DNA of 64,000 nt from Marivita sp030148515 (GTDB lineage: Bacteria > Pseudomonadota > Alphaproteobacteria > Rhodobacterales > Rhodobacteraceae): contig NZ_CP180351.1 in assembly GCF_048006345.1 (NCBI RefSeq), positions 3,844,001 to 3,908,000 on the forward strand, written 5' to 3'. Position 1 is the stretch's first letter. Each line of letters starts with the position of its first letter. The notes under the pieces are model-generated. The model saw nothing but the letters and a program-made list of their open reading frames with translations, was not told the DNA's origin and searched no databases. Of the stretch, positions 32,090 through 42,100 are shown piece by piece. The position numbers were made by a program, and so were the translations under genes.

Positions 32090-32383
32090 ATGGGCAATAA
32101 CCCGATGGTCCTGCTGTTCGGCCTTTCTGCGCTGATGTGGCTGGGGGCGCAGAACTGGCGACGGCGCAGGCTCAAGCGCGCTGCGCGCGATTTGCCGACG
32201 CTGATGCAGCGGATGCTAGGGCCGGAACCGGCCTTTGACCCGCCTGCAGACCCACCCGAAGCCCTGCAGCGATTTGCGCATCTGCACAGCCGGACACGGC
32301 AAGTTGAATGGGTCATCCGCGGGGCTGCGCTGATCTGGCTGGCTTATGTTGTTTTCCTGCTTTTGAAAGGCACCTTCCAATGA
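32090..32383 (+). CDS. small two-helix membrane protein in the deoC operon
   Basis: The protein has 97 residues, with hydrophobic helices near residues 5-20 (MVLLFGLSALMWLGA) and 75-95 (VIRGAALIWLAYVVFLLL) around a basic and proline-rich cytoplasmic loop (RRRRLKRAARD). I do not recognise a family. It follows deoC by nine bases, and its stop overlaps the aldehyde dehydrogenase start as ATGA, so it is translated with both. It might hold the deoxyribose enzymes at the membrane, but that is a guess. Confidence 0.6.
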   Translation: MGNNPMVLLFGLSALMWLGAQNWRRRRLKRAARDLPTLMQRMLGPEPAFDPPADPPEALQRFAHLHSRTRQVEWVIRGAALIWLAYVVFLLLKGTFQ

Positions 32384-34728
32384 CCGTACAAGAGATTTTC
32401 GACAGTATGGACTACGGGACTGCGCCGGAATTGGCAGGCGACGCGCTGGCGTGGCTGGTCGATCAGGGAGATCGGTTCGGCCATTTCATCAATGGCGCGA
32501 TGACCGATCCCGGTGAGGTGTTCGAAAGCCGCAATCCGGCTAATGGCGAGGTGTTGGCGCATCTGACGCAAGGCACGCAGGCGGATGTGGATGCGGCGGT
32601 TTCGGCGGCACGCAAGGCGCAGAAGGCTTGGGCCAAGTTGGGTGGCGCGGGGCGGGCGCGGTATCTCTATGCGCTGGCGCGGCTGATGCAGAAACATGCG
32701 CGGCTCTTTGCGGTGCTTGAGACCTTGGACAACGGCAAGCCGATCCGCGAAAGCCGGGACATCGATGTGCCTTTGGCGCAGCGGCATTTCTATTATCACG
32801 CCGGGCAAGCGCAGTTGTTCGACAGCGAATTTGCCGGGCGCGAGGCGCATGGCGTCTGTGGTCAGGTGATCCCGTGGAACTTTCCTTTGCTCATGCTGGC
32901 GTGGAAGGTTGCGCCTGCTTTGGCGGCTGGGAACACGGTCGTTCTCAAGCCTGCGGAATACACGTCACTGACCGCGCTTTTGTTCGCGGATATCTGCCGT
33001 CAGGCCGGGCTGCCAAAAGGTGTGGTGAATATCGTCACGGGTGACGGTTCTGTCGGAGAAATGATTGTCACGCACCCGGATGTGGACAAGGTGGCGTTTA
33101 CCGGATCGACCGCCGTGGGGCGTCGTATCCGCGAGACGACGGCAGGATCGGGTAAGGCGCTGACCTTGGAGTTGGGCGGCAAGTCGCCCTACATCGTGTT
33201 CGAGGATGCGGATCTGGATTCTGCGGTTGAGGGCCTCGTCGATGCGATCTGGTTCAATCAGGGGCAGGTCTGTTGTGCTGGGTCGCGGCTTCTGGTGCAG
33301 GAAGGTGTGGCGGATCGCTTCTATGCCAAGCTGAAGGCGCGGATGGACAAGCTGCGTGTCGGATCGCCTTTGGACAAGTCGATCGACGTGGGGGCGATTG
33401 TCGATCCGAAGCAGTTGGAGACCATCACACGTTTGGTGGACAGCAACACGGCGGGTGAGACCTATCGCGCGACTTGCGAGATGCCGGAGAGCGGGTGTTT
33501 CTACCCGCCGACGCTTATCACCGGGCTGAGCACGGCTGATCCGCTGATGCAGGAAGAAATCTTTGGGCCGGTGCTGGTAGGCACGACCTTCCGCACGCCG
33601 TCCGAGGCGGTCGATCTGGCGAACAACACGCGCTACGGGCTTGCGGCGACGCTGTGGAGCGAGAACATCAACGTCGCGTTGGACATCGCGCCGAAGCTGG
33701 CGGCGGGGGTGGTCTGGATCAACGGGACCAATATGTTCGACGCTGCGGCACCGTTCGGTGGCATTCGGGAAAGCGGGTTCGGGCGCGAAGGTGGGCCGGA
33801 AGGGATGATGGCCTACACCAAGCCGTCGGGCAGCGGCAAGGCGCTGGGCAAGATTGCCGGGTTCAGCAGCGGGCCGGATGCGGAGCCGCAGGCGGTGGAC
33901 CGGACAGCCAAGCTGTACGTCGGGGGAAAGCAGGCGCGGCCTGATGGCGGCTACGCCTACGAGGTCTACACCAAAGCGGGCAAGCTGATTGGTCAGGCGC
34001 CGCTGGCCAACCGCAAGGATGTGCGCAATGCGGTCGAGGCGGCGCGCGGGGCGGCCGGCTGGGCCGGGACAACGGCGCATCTGCGGGCGCAGATCCTGTA
34101 CTACATCGCAGAGAACCTTGCGGCGCGGAAAGACGAGTTCGCCACACGTCTCAACCAGATGACCGGCGCAAAGACCGGCGCGACAGAGGTGGATGCGTCG
34201 GTGAACCGGCTCTTCACCTATGCCGCCTGGGCCGACAAATTCGACGGGCGCGTGGCGCAGGTGCCATTGCGGGGCGTCGCGCTTGCCATGCGCGAACCCT
34301 GTGGCGTGATCGGGGCATTCTGTCCGGACGATCATCCGCTTCTGGGTCTGGTGTCGGTGATGGCCCCGGCCATGGCGATGGGCAACCGGGTGGTGCTGGT
34401 CGCGTCGGAACCTTTCCCGCTGGCGGCGACGGATTTCTATCAGGTGCTGGACACGTCGGATGTGCCGGGCGGAGTGGTCAATATCCTCACCGGGCGGCAC
34501 ACCGAGCTGGCGCCGACACTGGCGCAGTACATGGATGTGGAAGCGGTCTGGTCGTTCTCATCGACGGACCTGTCGGCCGAGATTGAACGCGGTGCGGCGC
34601 TCAACCTCAAGCGGACATGGGTCAATAACGGGCGCACTCGCGACTGGCTTGGGGCCGAGGGCGAGGGGCACGCATTCCTTGATGCGGCGACGGAAACCAA
34701 GACTGTGTGGGTTCCTTATGGCGCATGA
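32380..34728 (+). CDS. ALDH16-type two-domain aldehyde dehydrogenase
   Basis: This 782-residue protein has a full aldehyde dehydrogenase (residues about 30-490) fused to a second, incomplete ALDH-like domain (about 500-782). In the first, IPWNFPLLMLAWKVAPALA, Glu264 in LELGGKSP and the nucleophile in NQGQVCCAGSR (Cys298 or Cys299) are intact. The second has a degraded nucleotide-binding stretch (CGVIGAFCPDDHPLLGL) and no catalytic Cys. This is the architecture of ALDH16, of which the Loktanella enzyme has been studied structurally. In this operon it probably oxidises acetaldehyde released by DeoC. The ATG at 32380 overlaps the previous stop. Confidence 0.9.
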   Translation: MTVQEIFDSMDYGTAPELAGDALAWLVDQGDRFGHFINGAMTDPGEVFESRNPANGEVLAHLTQGTQADVDAAVSAARKAQKAWAKLGGAGRARYLYALARLMQKHARLFAVLETLDNGKPIRESRDIDVPLAQRHFYYHAGQAQLFDSEFAGREAHGVCGQVIPWNFPLLMLAWKVAPALAAGNTVVLKPAEYTSLTALLFADICRQAGLPKGVVNIVTGDGSVGEMIVTHPDVDKVAFTGSTAVGRRIRETTAGSGKALTLELGGKSPYIVFEDADLDSAVEGLVDAIWFNQGQVCCAGSRLLVQEGVADRFYAKLKARMDKLRVGSPLDKSIDVGAIVDPKQLETITRLVDSNTAGETYRATCEMPESGCFYPPTLITGLSTADPLMQEEIFGPVLVGTTFRTPSEAVDLANNTRYGLAATLWSENINVALDIAPKLAAGVVWINGTNMFDAAAPFGGIRESGFGREGGPEGMMAYTKPSGSGKALGKIAGFSSGPDAEPQAVDRTAKLYVGGKQARPDGGYAYEVYTKAGKLIGQAPLANRKDVRNAVEAARGAAGWAGTTAHLRAQILYYIAENLAARKDEFATRLNQMTGAKTGATEVDASVNRLFTYAAWADKFDGRVAQVPLRGVALAMREPCGVIGAFCPDDHPLLGLVSVMAPAMAMGNRVVLVASEPFPLAATDFYQVLDTSDVPGGVVNILTGRHTELAPTLAQYMDVEAVWSFSSTDLSAEIERGAALNLKRTWVNNGRTRDWLGAEGEGHAFLDAATETKTVWVPYGA

Positions 34729-34880
34729 CCGCCAATTTTCGTGCGGGTCATTGAGAATTCGGCAATGCAATGCTATTTTCGCATCACCCAGCGCCGGGGC
34801 GGAACGGCGTTTATACTTAGGAGGACGATGTCCTGTCTTTTCAAACGGATGTGGCGCGTGCCACTGACGGGGGTCTGCCC

Positions 34881-35246
34881 ATGACCGGCACACCCGGAAC
34901 CGGATCAGCCAGCGAAGCGACGCTCGCGGTGATTCTTTCTGAACTCGACGAAAACAAAGCCGAAGACATCGTGCAGATCGACCTGCGCGGAAAAACGTCT
35001 ATTGGCGATTACATGGTCGTGTGCTCGGGGCGGTCGACCCGCCAGGTGTCGGCACTGGCCGAAAAGCTGGTCGAAAAGCTCAAGGCCGACCGTGGTATCC
35101 TGTGCAAGGTCGAGGGCAAGGAAACCGGCGATTGGGTGCTGATCGATACGGGTGATGTGATCGTTCATATCTTCCGGCCGGAAGTGCGTGAATTTTACCA
35201 GTTGGAAAAAATGTGGCTCCCGGCAGGGACCGCGCTGACCAACTAG
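34881..35246 (+). CDS. rsfS: ribosomal silencing factor
   Basis: RsfS binds ribosomal protein L14 on the 50S subunit and blocks subunit joining when nutrients are scarce. The family core ILSELDENKAEDIVQIDLRG, IGDYMVVCSGRSTRQVSAL and GDVIVHIFRPEVREFYQLEKMW are all present. It has 121 residues from the ATG at 34881; an in-frame GTG at 34851 would add ten. The adjacent rlmH begins one base after its stop, the usual bacterial gene pair. Confidence 0.93.
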   Translation: MTGTPGTGSASEATLAVILSELDENKAEDIVQIDLRGKTSIGDYMVVCSGRSTRQVSALAEKLVEKLKADRGILCKVEGKETGDWVLIDTGDVIVHIFRPEVREFYQLEKMWLPAGTALTN

Positions 35247-35247
35247 G

Positions 35248-35721
35248 ATGCGTGTGTATCTTCGCGCGGTCGGGCGGCTTGCGGGCCGCTCGGAGGAACG
35301 CGCCCTAACCGACGACTACCTGTCGCGCTTTGGCCAGACGGGGCGCGGCCTTGGCTGGCGCTTCGAGGGCGAAACCGAGGTTGAAGACAAGAAGAACGGT
35401 GGGATGGTGGCGGAGGCGGCATTGCTGCGGGCCGCAATCCCTGCCGGGTCTCTTCTGGTCTGTCTGGATGAGCGGGGCGTGCTGATGTCCTCGCCGGACT
35501 TTGCCAAAAAGCTGCAGGGCTGGGCCGATCAGGGGCGGTCGGATGTCTGTTTCGTCATTGGCGGGGCAGATGGGATCGACCCGTCGCTCAGGGCCGAGGC
35601 GGATATGCTGCTGTCCTTTGGCAAGATGGTCTGGCCGCACAAGTTGGTGCGGGTGATGGTTGCAGAGCAGCTTTATCGGGCGGCGTCGATCATCGCGGGG
35701 ACGCCGTATCATCGGGATTAG
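35248..35721 (+). CDS. rlmH: 23S rRNA pseudouridine-1915 N3-methyltransferase
   Basis: This SPOUT-fold SAM enzyme methylates pseudouridine 1915 in helix 69 of 23S rRNA. The SAM-binding loop is CFVIGGADGIDPSL, and the conserved C-terminus is KLVRVMVAEQLYRAASIIAGTPYHRD. At 157 residues it is a normal length. It is cotranscribed with rsfS, with one base between them. A double-hairpin element follows its stop at 35727. Confidence 0.95.
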   Translation: MRVYLRAVGRLAGRSEERALTDDYLSRFGQTGRGLGWRFEGETEVEDKKNGGMVAEAALLRAAIPAGSLLVCLDERGVLMSSPDFAKKLQGWADQGRSDVCFVIGGADGIDPSLRAEADMLLSFGKMVWPHKLVRVMVAEQLYRAASIIAGTPYHRD

Positions 35722-35726
35722 GGGCA

Positions 35727-35766
35727 CGATGCGACGACGCATCGCGGCTTTCGGTCAACCGAAAGC
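35727..35766. repeat. double-hairpin element, copy 2
   Basis: The first hairpin has arms CGATGCG/CGCATCG with loop ACGA (35727-35744). The second has arms GCTTTCGGT/ACCGAAAGC (35747-35766). The design and much of the sequence match the element at 3873-3913. It lies between convergent rlmH and uppP and probably ends transcription from one or both sides. Confidence 0.65.
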
Positions 35767-35778
35767 CAGCGCCTGTGG

Positions 35779-36582
35779 TCAGGTGTAGGCGATGACCAGA
35801 AGGATCACGCCAAGGATCACGCGGTAGATCACGTAAGGCGTGAAGCTGACGGACTTCAGCAGTTTGAACATCAGTTTCAGCGCAGCCAATGCGGCGAGGA
35901 AGGCAAAGACCGCGGCGATACCGGCGTCGCGCATGATGCCCATATCCGCGTCTTGCGCGACTTCGATGCTGAGCAACGCGCCTGAGGCGAGGATTGTCGG
36001 GATCGACATCAGCATGGACAGCCGTGCCGCGCTTTCGCGATCATAGCCGAGTTGCCGCCCTGCGGTGATGGTGATGCCCGAGCGTGAGGTGCCGGGGATC
36101 AGCGCCAGCGCTTGCCACAGGCCCATGATGGTGGCGTCTTTCAGGCTCCAGCTTTCGGCGCATTTGGTTGTCGGACCGGTCTGGTCAGCCCAATAGAGGA
36201 CGATGCCGAAGAGCAGCATGGTCCAGCCGATCACGGCGGTGGAACGCAACAGATCGTTGAGGCCCGACAGCTTGAGCGCCAGACCCACCAGGATGACCGG
36301 GATGGTGGCGATGATCAGGCAGAGCGCCCAAAACGCGCCTTGGGTGTCGATCTTGCCCCGGATCAGACGCCCTCCGCCAAGTGTCACGATTTTCACGTCG
36401 GACCAGAAATAGAGGATCACCGCCAGCAGCGTTCCGACATGCACAGCCACATCGAGCGCCTGCCCTTGATCAGCCATACCTGTCAGATTCGGCAGGAGAA
36501 TCAGGTGGCCAGACGAGGAAATCGGCAAAAATTCTGTAATGCCCTGAATCAACGCGAGGATAAGCAGATGGGTCAAGGCCAT
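35779..36582 (-). CDS. uppP: undecaprenyl-diphosphatase
   Basis: This integral membrane enzyme recycles undecaprenyl pyrophosphate to the monophosphate carrier lipid for cell-wall synthesis and is linked to bacitracin resistance (bacA). The motif LALIQGITEFLPISSSGHLIL lies at the N-terminus and IPGTSRSGITITAGR in the centre. It has 267 residues and about eight helices. It is divergent from gltD across a 220-bp gap. Confidence 0.95.
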   Translation of the reverse strand: MALTHLLILALIQGITEFLPISSSGHLILLPNLTGMADQGQALDVAVHVGTLLAVILYFWSDVKIVTLGGGRLIRGKIDTQGAFWALCLIIATIPVILVGLALKLSGLNDLLRSTAVIGWTMLLFGIVLYWADQTGPTTKCAESWSLKDATIMGLWQALALIPGTSRSGITITAGRQLGYDRESAARLSMLMSIPTILASGALLSIEVAQDADMGIMRDAGIAAVFAFLAALAALKLMFKLLKSVSFTPYVIYRVILGVILLVIAYT

Positions 36583-36802
36583 GGTGTGATGTCCGAGTGC
36601 AAATTCTGGCTTGGGTATAAAGCCTTTAAAACCAATAGGAAGGATAAATTTAAGTCCGGTTCGGACCTAAAATAGCTGCATTGCAGCATGAAATTGCATT
36701 GGCGCAGGTGAAATTCGGAAAAATAGGTCAGCATAAGTGACTTTTCTTTCTCTTTAGTCTTCTGTAATCAGGCGCGACCACATGAAGGGAAGGACATGCG
36801 CT
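36583..36802. promoter_or_regulatory. divergent uppP / gltD promoter region
   Basis: This 220-bp AT-rich gap has no gene. It contains two small inverted repeats, GTCCG-GTT-CGGAC (about 36655-36667) and GCTGC-ATT-GCAGC (36675-36687); the second is followed by a further TGCATT. AGGA (36791-36794) is the gltD ribosome site. The glutamate synthase unit probably starts here, but I cannot name the regulator. Confidence 0.45.
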
Positions 36803-38236
36803 ATGGCAAAGCAGCCGATGTTGAAGTTCGTTAAAGTTGAACGCGACATGCCCACAAAGCGTGCTGCCGAAGAGCGGCGCGAGGACTTCCACGAAATTTA
36901 CGCGGAATATGCCGATGCTAAGGCCAAGGAACAGGCCAGCCGCTGTTCCCAGTGCGGTGTGCCGTATTGCCAGTCGCATTGCCCGCTGCACAACAATATT
37001 CCCGATTGGCTGCGCCTGACCGCCGAAGGCCGGTTGCAGGAGGCCTATGAGGTCAGCCAGGCGACCAACACCTTCCCGGAAATCTGTGGCCGCATCTGCC
37101 CGCAGGACCGTCTGTGCGAAGGCAATTGCGTGATCGAGCAGTCCGGCCACGGCACCGTGACCATCGGGTCGGTCGAAAAATACATCACAGATACCGCGTG
37201 GGAAGAAGGTTGGGTTCTGCCGATCAAGCCCGCACGGGAGCGCAAGGAAAGCGTTGCGATCATCGGCGCTGGCCCCGGTGGCTTGGCTGCGGCCGACGTG
37301 CTGCGCCGTCAGGGTGTGCAGGTCACCGTTTATGACCGTTACGACCGCGCGGGTGGTCTGCTGACGTATGGTATTCCCGGCTTCAAGCTGGAAAAGCCCG
37401 TCGTCATGCGCCGGAACGAGCAGCTGGAAAAGGGCGGTGTTCGCTTTGTCCTGAACTGCAACATTGGCGAGGACATGTCGTTCGAAGAGATCCGCGCGCA
37501 GCATGACGCGGTGATCATTGCGACAGGCGTTTACAAATCGCGCGATCTGGGTGGTCCGGGATCGGGGGCGGATGGCATCGTCAAGGCGCTGGATTACCTG
37601 ACCGCGTCGAACCGCAAGAGTTTCGGCGACGAGGTTGCCGAGTTCGACAGCGGCAAGCTGAATGCGGAAGGCAAGAAGGTTGTCGTGATCGGTGGTGGCG
37701 ACACCGCGATGGACTGCGTGCGCACCGCGATCCGTCAGGGCGCAGAGTCGGTCAAATGTCTCTATCGCCGTGACCGCGCCAACATGCCGGGCTCGCAGCG
37801 CGAAGTGCAGAATGCTGAGGAAGAAGGCGTGCAGTTCGAATGGTTGACCGCGCCCAAGGGCTTTACCGGCGATCCGGTGACTGGCGTGATCGTAGAGCGG
37901 ATGCGTCTGGGTCTGCCCGATGCGACCGGACGCCAGATGCCGGAAGTGATCGAGGGGTCCGATTATGTCGAACCCGCCGATCTGGTGATCAAGGCACTGG
38001 GCTTTGAGCCGGAAGAGCTCCCGACGCTTTGGGGTGTGCCGGAACTGGAAGTGACCCGCTGGGGCACGATCAAGGCCGAATTCACCACGGGTGCAACCGC
38101 GCTGCCGGGTGTGTATGCCGTGGGTGACATCGTGCGCGGTGCGTCGCTTGTTGTCTGGGCGATCCGGGACGGGCGCGATTGTGCAGAGGCGGTGCTTCGG
38201 CAGTTGAACGGTGCCAGCGCCGTCGCGGCAGAATGA
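36803..38236 (+). CDS. gltD: glutamate synthase (NADPH) small subunit
   Basis: This FAD/iron-sulfur subunit passes electrons from NADPH to GltB. The N-terminal cysteine motifs RCSQCGVPYCQSHCPLHN and CGRICPQDRLCEGNC bind the [4Fe-4S] clusters, IIGAGPGGLAAADVL is the FAD site and VVIGGGDTAMDC the NADPH site. It has 477 residues. The ATG at 36803 has AGGA eight bases upstream; an earlier ATG at 36782 has none. It leads the unit gltD, two GFA genes and gltB, rather than the common gltB-gltD order. Confidence 0.95.
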   Translation: MAKQPMLKFVKVERDMPTKRAAEERREDFHEIYAEYADAKAKEQASRCSQCGVPYCQSHCPLHNNIPDWLRLTAEGRLQEAYEVSQATNTFPEICGRICPQDRLCEGNCVIEQSGHGTVTIGSVEKYITDTAWEEGWVLPIKPARERKESVAIIGAGPGGLAAADVLRRQGVQVTVYDRYDRAGGLLTYGIPGFKLEKPVVMRRNEQLEKGGVRFVLNCNIGEDMSFEEIRAQHDAVIIATGVYKSRDLGGPGSGADGIVKALDYLTASNRKSFGDEVAEFDSGKLNAEGKKVVVIGGGDTAMDCVRTAIRQGAESVKCLYRRDRANMPGSQREVQNAEEEGVQFEWLTAPKGFTGDPVTGVIVERMRLGLPDATGRQMPEVIEGSDYVEPADLVIKALGFEPEELPTLWGVPELEVTRWGTIKAEFTTGATALPGVYAVGDIVRGASLVVWAIRDGRDCAEAVLRQLNGASAVAAE

Positions 38237-38694
38237 GCGATCTGGCCGCCCCGTATCGTCGCACGGGCGCGCTGGACGGGGCCTGTGTGTGCGGTGCCAC
38301 GCGCATTCGCGTCGATGGCGACTATGTTGCTGCTGTCGGTATCTGCCATTGCCGCATTTGCCGGGTCTGGTCCGGCACGATCACCGGCTATTTCGTGGCG
38401 TCGCATGACGCGGTGACAGTGGAAGGACCGGTCAAGACCTATGCCTCGACGCCGTTCGCGTCGCGCGCCTTTTGCGAGGTCTGCGGCACCAACCTCTGGC
38501 TGCGGAACAACGGGCCGGACGATGAGTATGAATTTGTGCCGGCCCTGTTCAGGGATGCAGACACGTTCCCGGTGATTTCCGAGATCTATTGTGACCGCGC
38601 GCCTGCCTACGGGCAGCTCAAGGGCGATCACAAGCGGGCGACGCAAGCCGAATACGAGGCCAAGAACCTTCATGTCGAAGGGCGTGCGCCATGA
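38233..38694 (+). CDS. GFA/CENP-V-type zinc protein, first of two
   Basis: This 153-residue protein belongs to the glutathione-dependent formaldehyde-activating (GFA) fold. Zinc-binding cysteines are in GACVCGATRI, ICHCRICRVWSG and FCEVCGTNLW. The reaction cannot be told from sequence: family members include a proposed formaldehyde-glutathione enzyme and many uncharacterised proteins. Its start overlaps the gltD stop (ATGA) and its end overlaps the next GFA gene (ATGA), so it is tightly built into the glutamate synthase unit. Confidence 0.85.
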   Translation: MSDLAAPYRRTGALDGACVCGATRIRVDGDYVAAVGICHCRICRVWSGTITGYFVASHDAVTVEGPVKTYASTPFASRAFCEVCGTNLWLRNNGPDDEYEFVPALFRDADTFPVISEIYCDRAPAYGQLKGDHKRATQAEYEAKNLHVEGRAP

Positions 38695-39110
38695 CGTTGC
38701 AGGGTCAGTGCATGTGCGGTGCTGTCAGGGTCGCGGCGACGCCGTCCAAGGATTTCATGACCGCCTGCAATTGCGAGAATTGCCGCCGCTGGACCGGGGG
38801 TGTGAACTATACCTTCGCGGTGGATGAAACCACGGCGCAGATCACCGGGCCTGTGAAGACCGTTTCCGTGGTAGACTGGGCCGAACGGGGCTTTTGCGCC
38901 GACTGCGGGTCGGGCGTGTTCTACCGGATCACGGCAGACGGGCCGAACCACGGATTGCTGAAACTCTCTGCCGGGTTGTTCCCGGCCGGAACCGATTTAC
39001 GGCTGGGTGTCGAATATTACGCGGATCAGAGACCGCCGCAGTTCGATCTGAGCCAGCCCCACGAAACACTGACGTCGGAAGAGGTTCGCGCCCTTCTGTC
39101 CGCTAACTGA
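38691..39110 (+). CDS. GFA/CENP-V-type zinc protein, second of two
   Basis: This 139-residue paralogue of the preceding protein has the same cysteine pattern: GQCMCGAVRV, CNCENCRRWTGG and FCADCGSGVFY. The two proteins differ widely outside the motifs, so the duplication is not recent. It starts inside the previous stop codon (ATGA) and ends 11 bases before gltB, with GAGGAG between them. The two may form a heteromer or act on related thiol adducts, but this is inference from layout. Confidence 0.85.
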   Translation: MTLQGQCMCGAVRVAATPSKDFMTACNCENCRRWTGGVNYTFAVDETTAQITGPVKTVSVVDWAERGFCADCGSGVFYRITADGPNHGLLKLSAGLFPAGTDLRLGVEYYADQRPPQFDLSQPHETLTSEEVRALLSAN

Positions 39111-39121
39111 GGAGACATGCC

Positions 39122-42100
39122 ATGACCAAGTATGATGCAGATTGGGTTGCCGCCGAGGAAGCCAAGCGCAAGTGGATGGCCGAGAATGGTCTCTACTCGG
39201 AAGAGGACGAGCATTCGTCCTGTGGCGTGGGCCTTGTGGTCAGCCTGGATGGCAAACCGTCGCGCAAGGTGGTCGAGGCGGGCATTGATGCGCTCAAGGC
39301 GATTTGGCACCGGGGTGCTGTGGATGCCGATGGCAAGACAGGCGATGGCGCGGGCATCCACGTGCAGATTCCGGCACCGTTCTTCTACGACCAGATCGAA
39401 CGCACCGGCCACAAGCCACGCAAGGACGAGCTTATGGCTGTGGGTCAGGTGTTCCTGCCGCGGACCGATTTCGGTGCGCAGGAGACCTGCCGGACCATCG
39501 TGGAAACTGAAGTCCTGCGCATGGGCTATTATATCTACGGCTGGCGGCATGTGCCGGTCAGCGTGGACTGCCTTGGCGAAAAGGCCAACGCAACACGCCC
39601 CGAGATCGAGCAGATCCTGATTTCGAACTCCAAGGGTGTCGACGAGGAAACATTCGAGCGCGAGCTTTATGTGATCCGTCGCCGGATCGAAAAGGCGGCT
39701 GCGGCTGTTGGTATTGGCCAGCTTTACATTGCGTCGCTGTCCTGCCGGTCGATCATCTACAAGGGCATGATGCTGGCCGAACAGGTGGCAGAATTCTATC
39801 CCGACCTGCAGTATACCCGGTTCGAGAGCGCGTTCGCGATCTATCACCAGCGCTATTCGACCAACACCTTCCCGCAATGGTGGTTGGCGCAGCCGTTCCG
39901 CATGCTGGCGCATAACGGCGAGATCAACACGCTCAAGGGCAACGTCAACTGGATGAAGAGCCACGAGATTCGCATGGCGTCGTCTGCCTTTGGTGACATG
40001 GCGGAAGACATCAAGCCGATCATCGCCAATGGCGCGTCTGACTCCGCCGCTTTGGACGCGGTGTTCGAAGTGCTGGTGCGCGCGGGCCGGAATGCTCCTA
40101 TGGCGAAAACCATGCTGGTGCCGGAATCGTGGTCAAAGCAAGCCATCGAACTGCCCGAGGCGTGGCGCGACATGTATTCCTACTGCAACTCGGTAATGGA
40201 GCCGTGGGACGGCCCTGCTGCCCTTGCCATGACCGACGGTCGCTGGGTCTGCGCCGGTCTGGACCGGAACGGCCTTCGTCCGATGCGCTATGTCGTGACG
40301 GGTGATGGCCTGCTGATCGCGGGTTCCGAGGCCGGCATGGTTCCGATTGATGAAGGCACCGTGCGCGAAAAGGGCGCGTTGGGGCCGGGGCAATTGCTGG
40401 CTGTCGATATGCAGGAAGGCAAGCTCTACCACGACGTCGAGATCAAGAACAAACTCGCGGCCAGCCAGCCGTTCGGCGAATGGGTCGGCAAGATCAACGA
40501 ACTGGACGAGGAACTGGCCAAGGTCACCGAGACCCCGATGTTCGAAGGCGCGGAACTGCGCCGTCGTCAGATCGCCGCTGGCTACACCATCGAAGAGCTG
40601 GAGCAGGTGCTTGCGCCGATGGCCGAGGATGGCAAAGAGGTTGTGGCCTCCATGGGTGACGACACGCCGTCGGCCGTTCTGTCCAAGAAGTACCGGCCTT
40701 TGTCGCATTACTTCCGCCAGAACTTCAGCCAGGTGACCAACCCGCCGATCGACTCGCTTCGCGAATATCGTGTGATGAGCCTCAAGACACGGTTCGGCAA
40801 CCTGAAGAACGTGCTCGACGAGTCGAGCGCACAGACCGAGATCCTCGTGCTGGACAGCCCGTTTGTCGGCAATGCACAGTTCAAGGAATTGGCCAACCAC
40901 TTCAACGCCGGTCTCTGCGAGATCGACTGTACCTTCCCGGCAAACGGCGAACAGGGTGCCTTGCAGGTTGCGTTGGAGCGGATCCGCTCCGAGGCGGAAG
41001 ACGCGGTGCGGTCTGGTGCCGGTCACATCACCCTGACCGACGAATATTGCGGTGAAGGCAAGGTGGCGATGCCGATGATCCTTGCCACCAGCGCGGTGCA
41101 CAGCCACCTGACCCGCAAGGGTCTGCGGACCTTCTGTTCGATCAACGTGCGGTCGGCGGAATGTATCGATCCGCATTACTTTGCCGTTCTGATCGGTGCG
41201 GGTGCGACCGTGGTCAACGCCTATCTGGCCGAGGATTCCCTTGCCGACCGCATCAAGCGCGGTCTGCTGGACCTGACCTTGACCGAGGCGGTGGCCAAGT
41301 ACCGTGAAGCGGTGGATCAGGGCTTGCTCAAGATCATGTCAAAGATGGGCATCTCGGTCATCTCGTCCTATCGCGGTGGTCTGAACTTCGAGGCTGTGGG
41401 CCTGAGCCGTGCCATGTGCGCCGAATACTTCCCCGGTATGCTGAGCCGGATTTCGGGCATTGGACTGAACGGGCTGCAGCGCAAGGCCGAGGAAATCCAC
41501 GCGTTGGGCTTCCGGGGTGGTCAGGATGTTCTGCCCATCGGCGGCTTCTACAAGGCGCGTAAATCGGGCGAGACCCATGCCTGGGGCGCGCAGACGATGC
41601 ACCTCATGCAGATGGCCTGCAACAAGGCGTCCTACGAGATCTGGAAGACCTATTCCAAGGCGATGCAGGCGAACCCGCCAATCCATCTGCGTGACCTCTT
41701 GGCAATCAAGCCGCTGGGCGAGCCGATCCCGCTGGAGCAGGTGGAAAGCATCACCAGCATCCGCAAGCGGTTCGTGACTCCGGGCATGTCGCTGGGCGCG
41801 TTGTCGCCCGAGGCGCACAAGACGCTGAACGTGGCAATGAACCGGATCGGCGCGAAGTCCGATAGCGGCGAGGGCGGCGAAGACCCGGCGCATTTCGTAC
41901 CGGAGCCGAACGGCGACAACCCGTCTGCGAAGATCAAGCAGGTGGCGTCGGGCCGGTTTGGTGTGACTGCCGAATATCTGAACCAGTGCGAAGAGCTTGA
42001 AATCAAGGTCGCGCAGGGGGCCAAGCCCGGTGAGGGTGGTCAGCTTCCGGGCATGAAGGTCACCGACCTGATCGCCCGTCTGCGCCATTCGACCAAGGGC

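Noticed and set aside
32965..34500. 511-codon open frame on the - strand
   Set aside because: It is antisense to the ALDH16 gene, a result of high GC and third-position bias.
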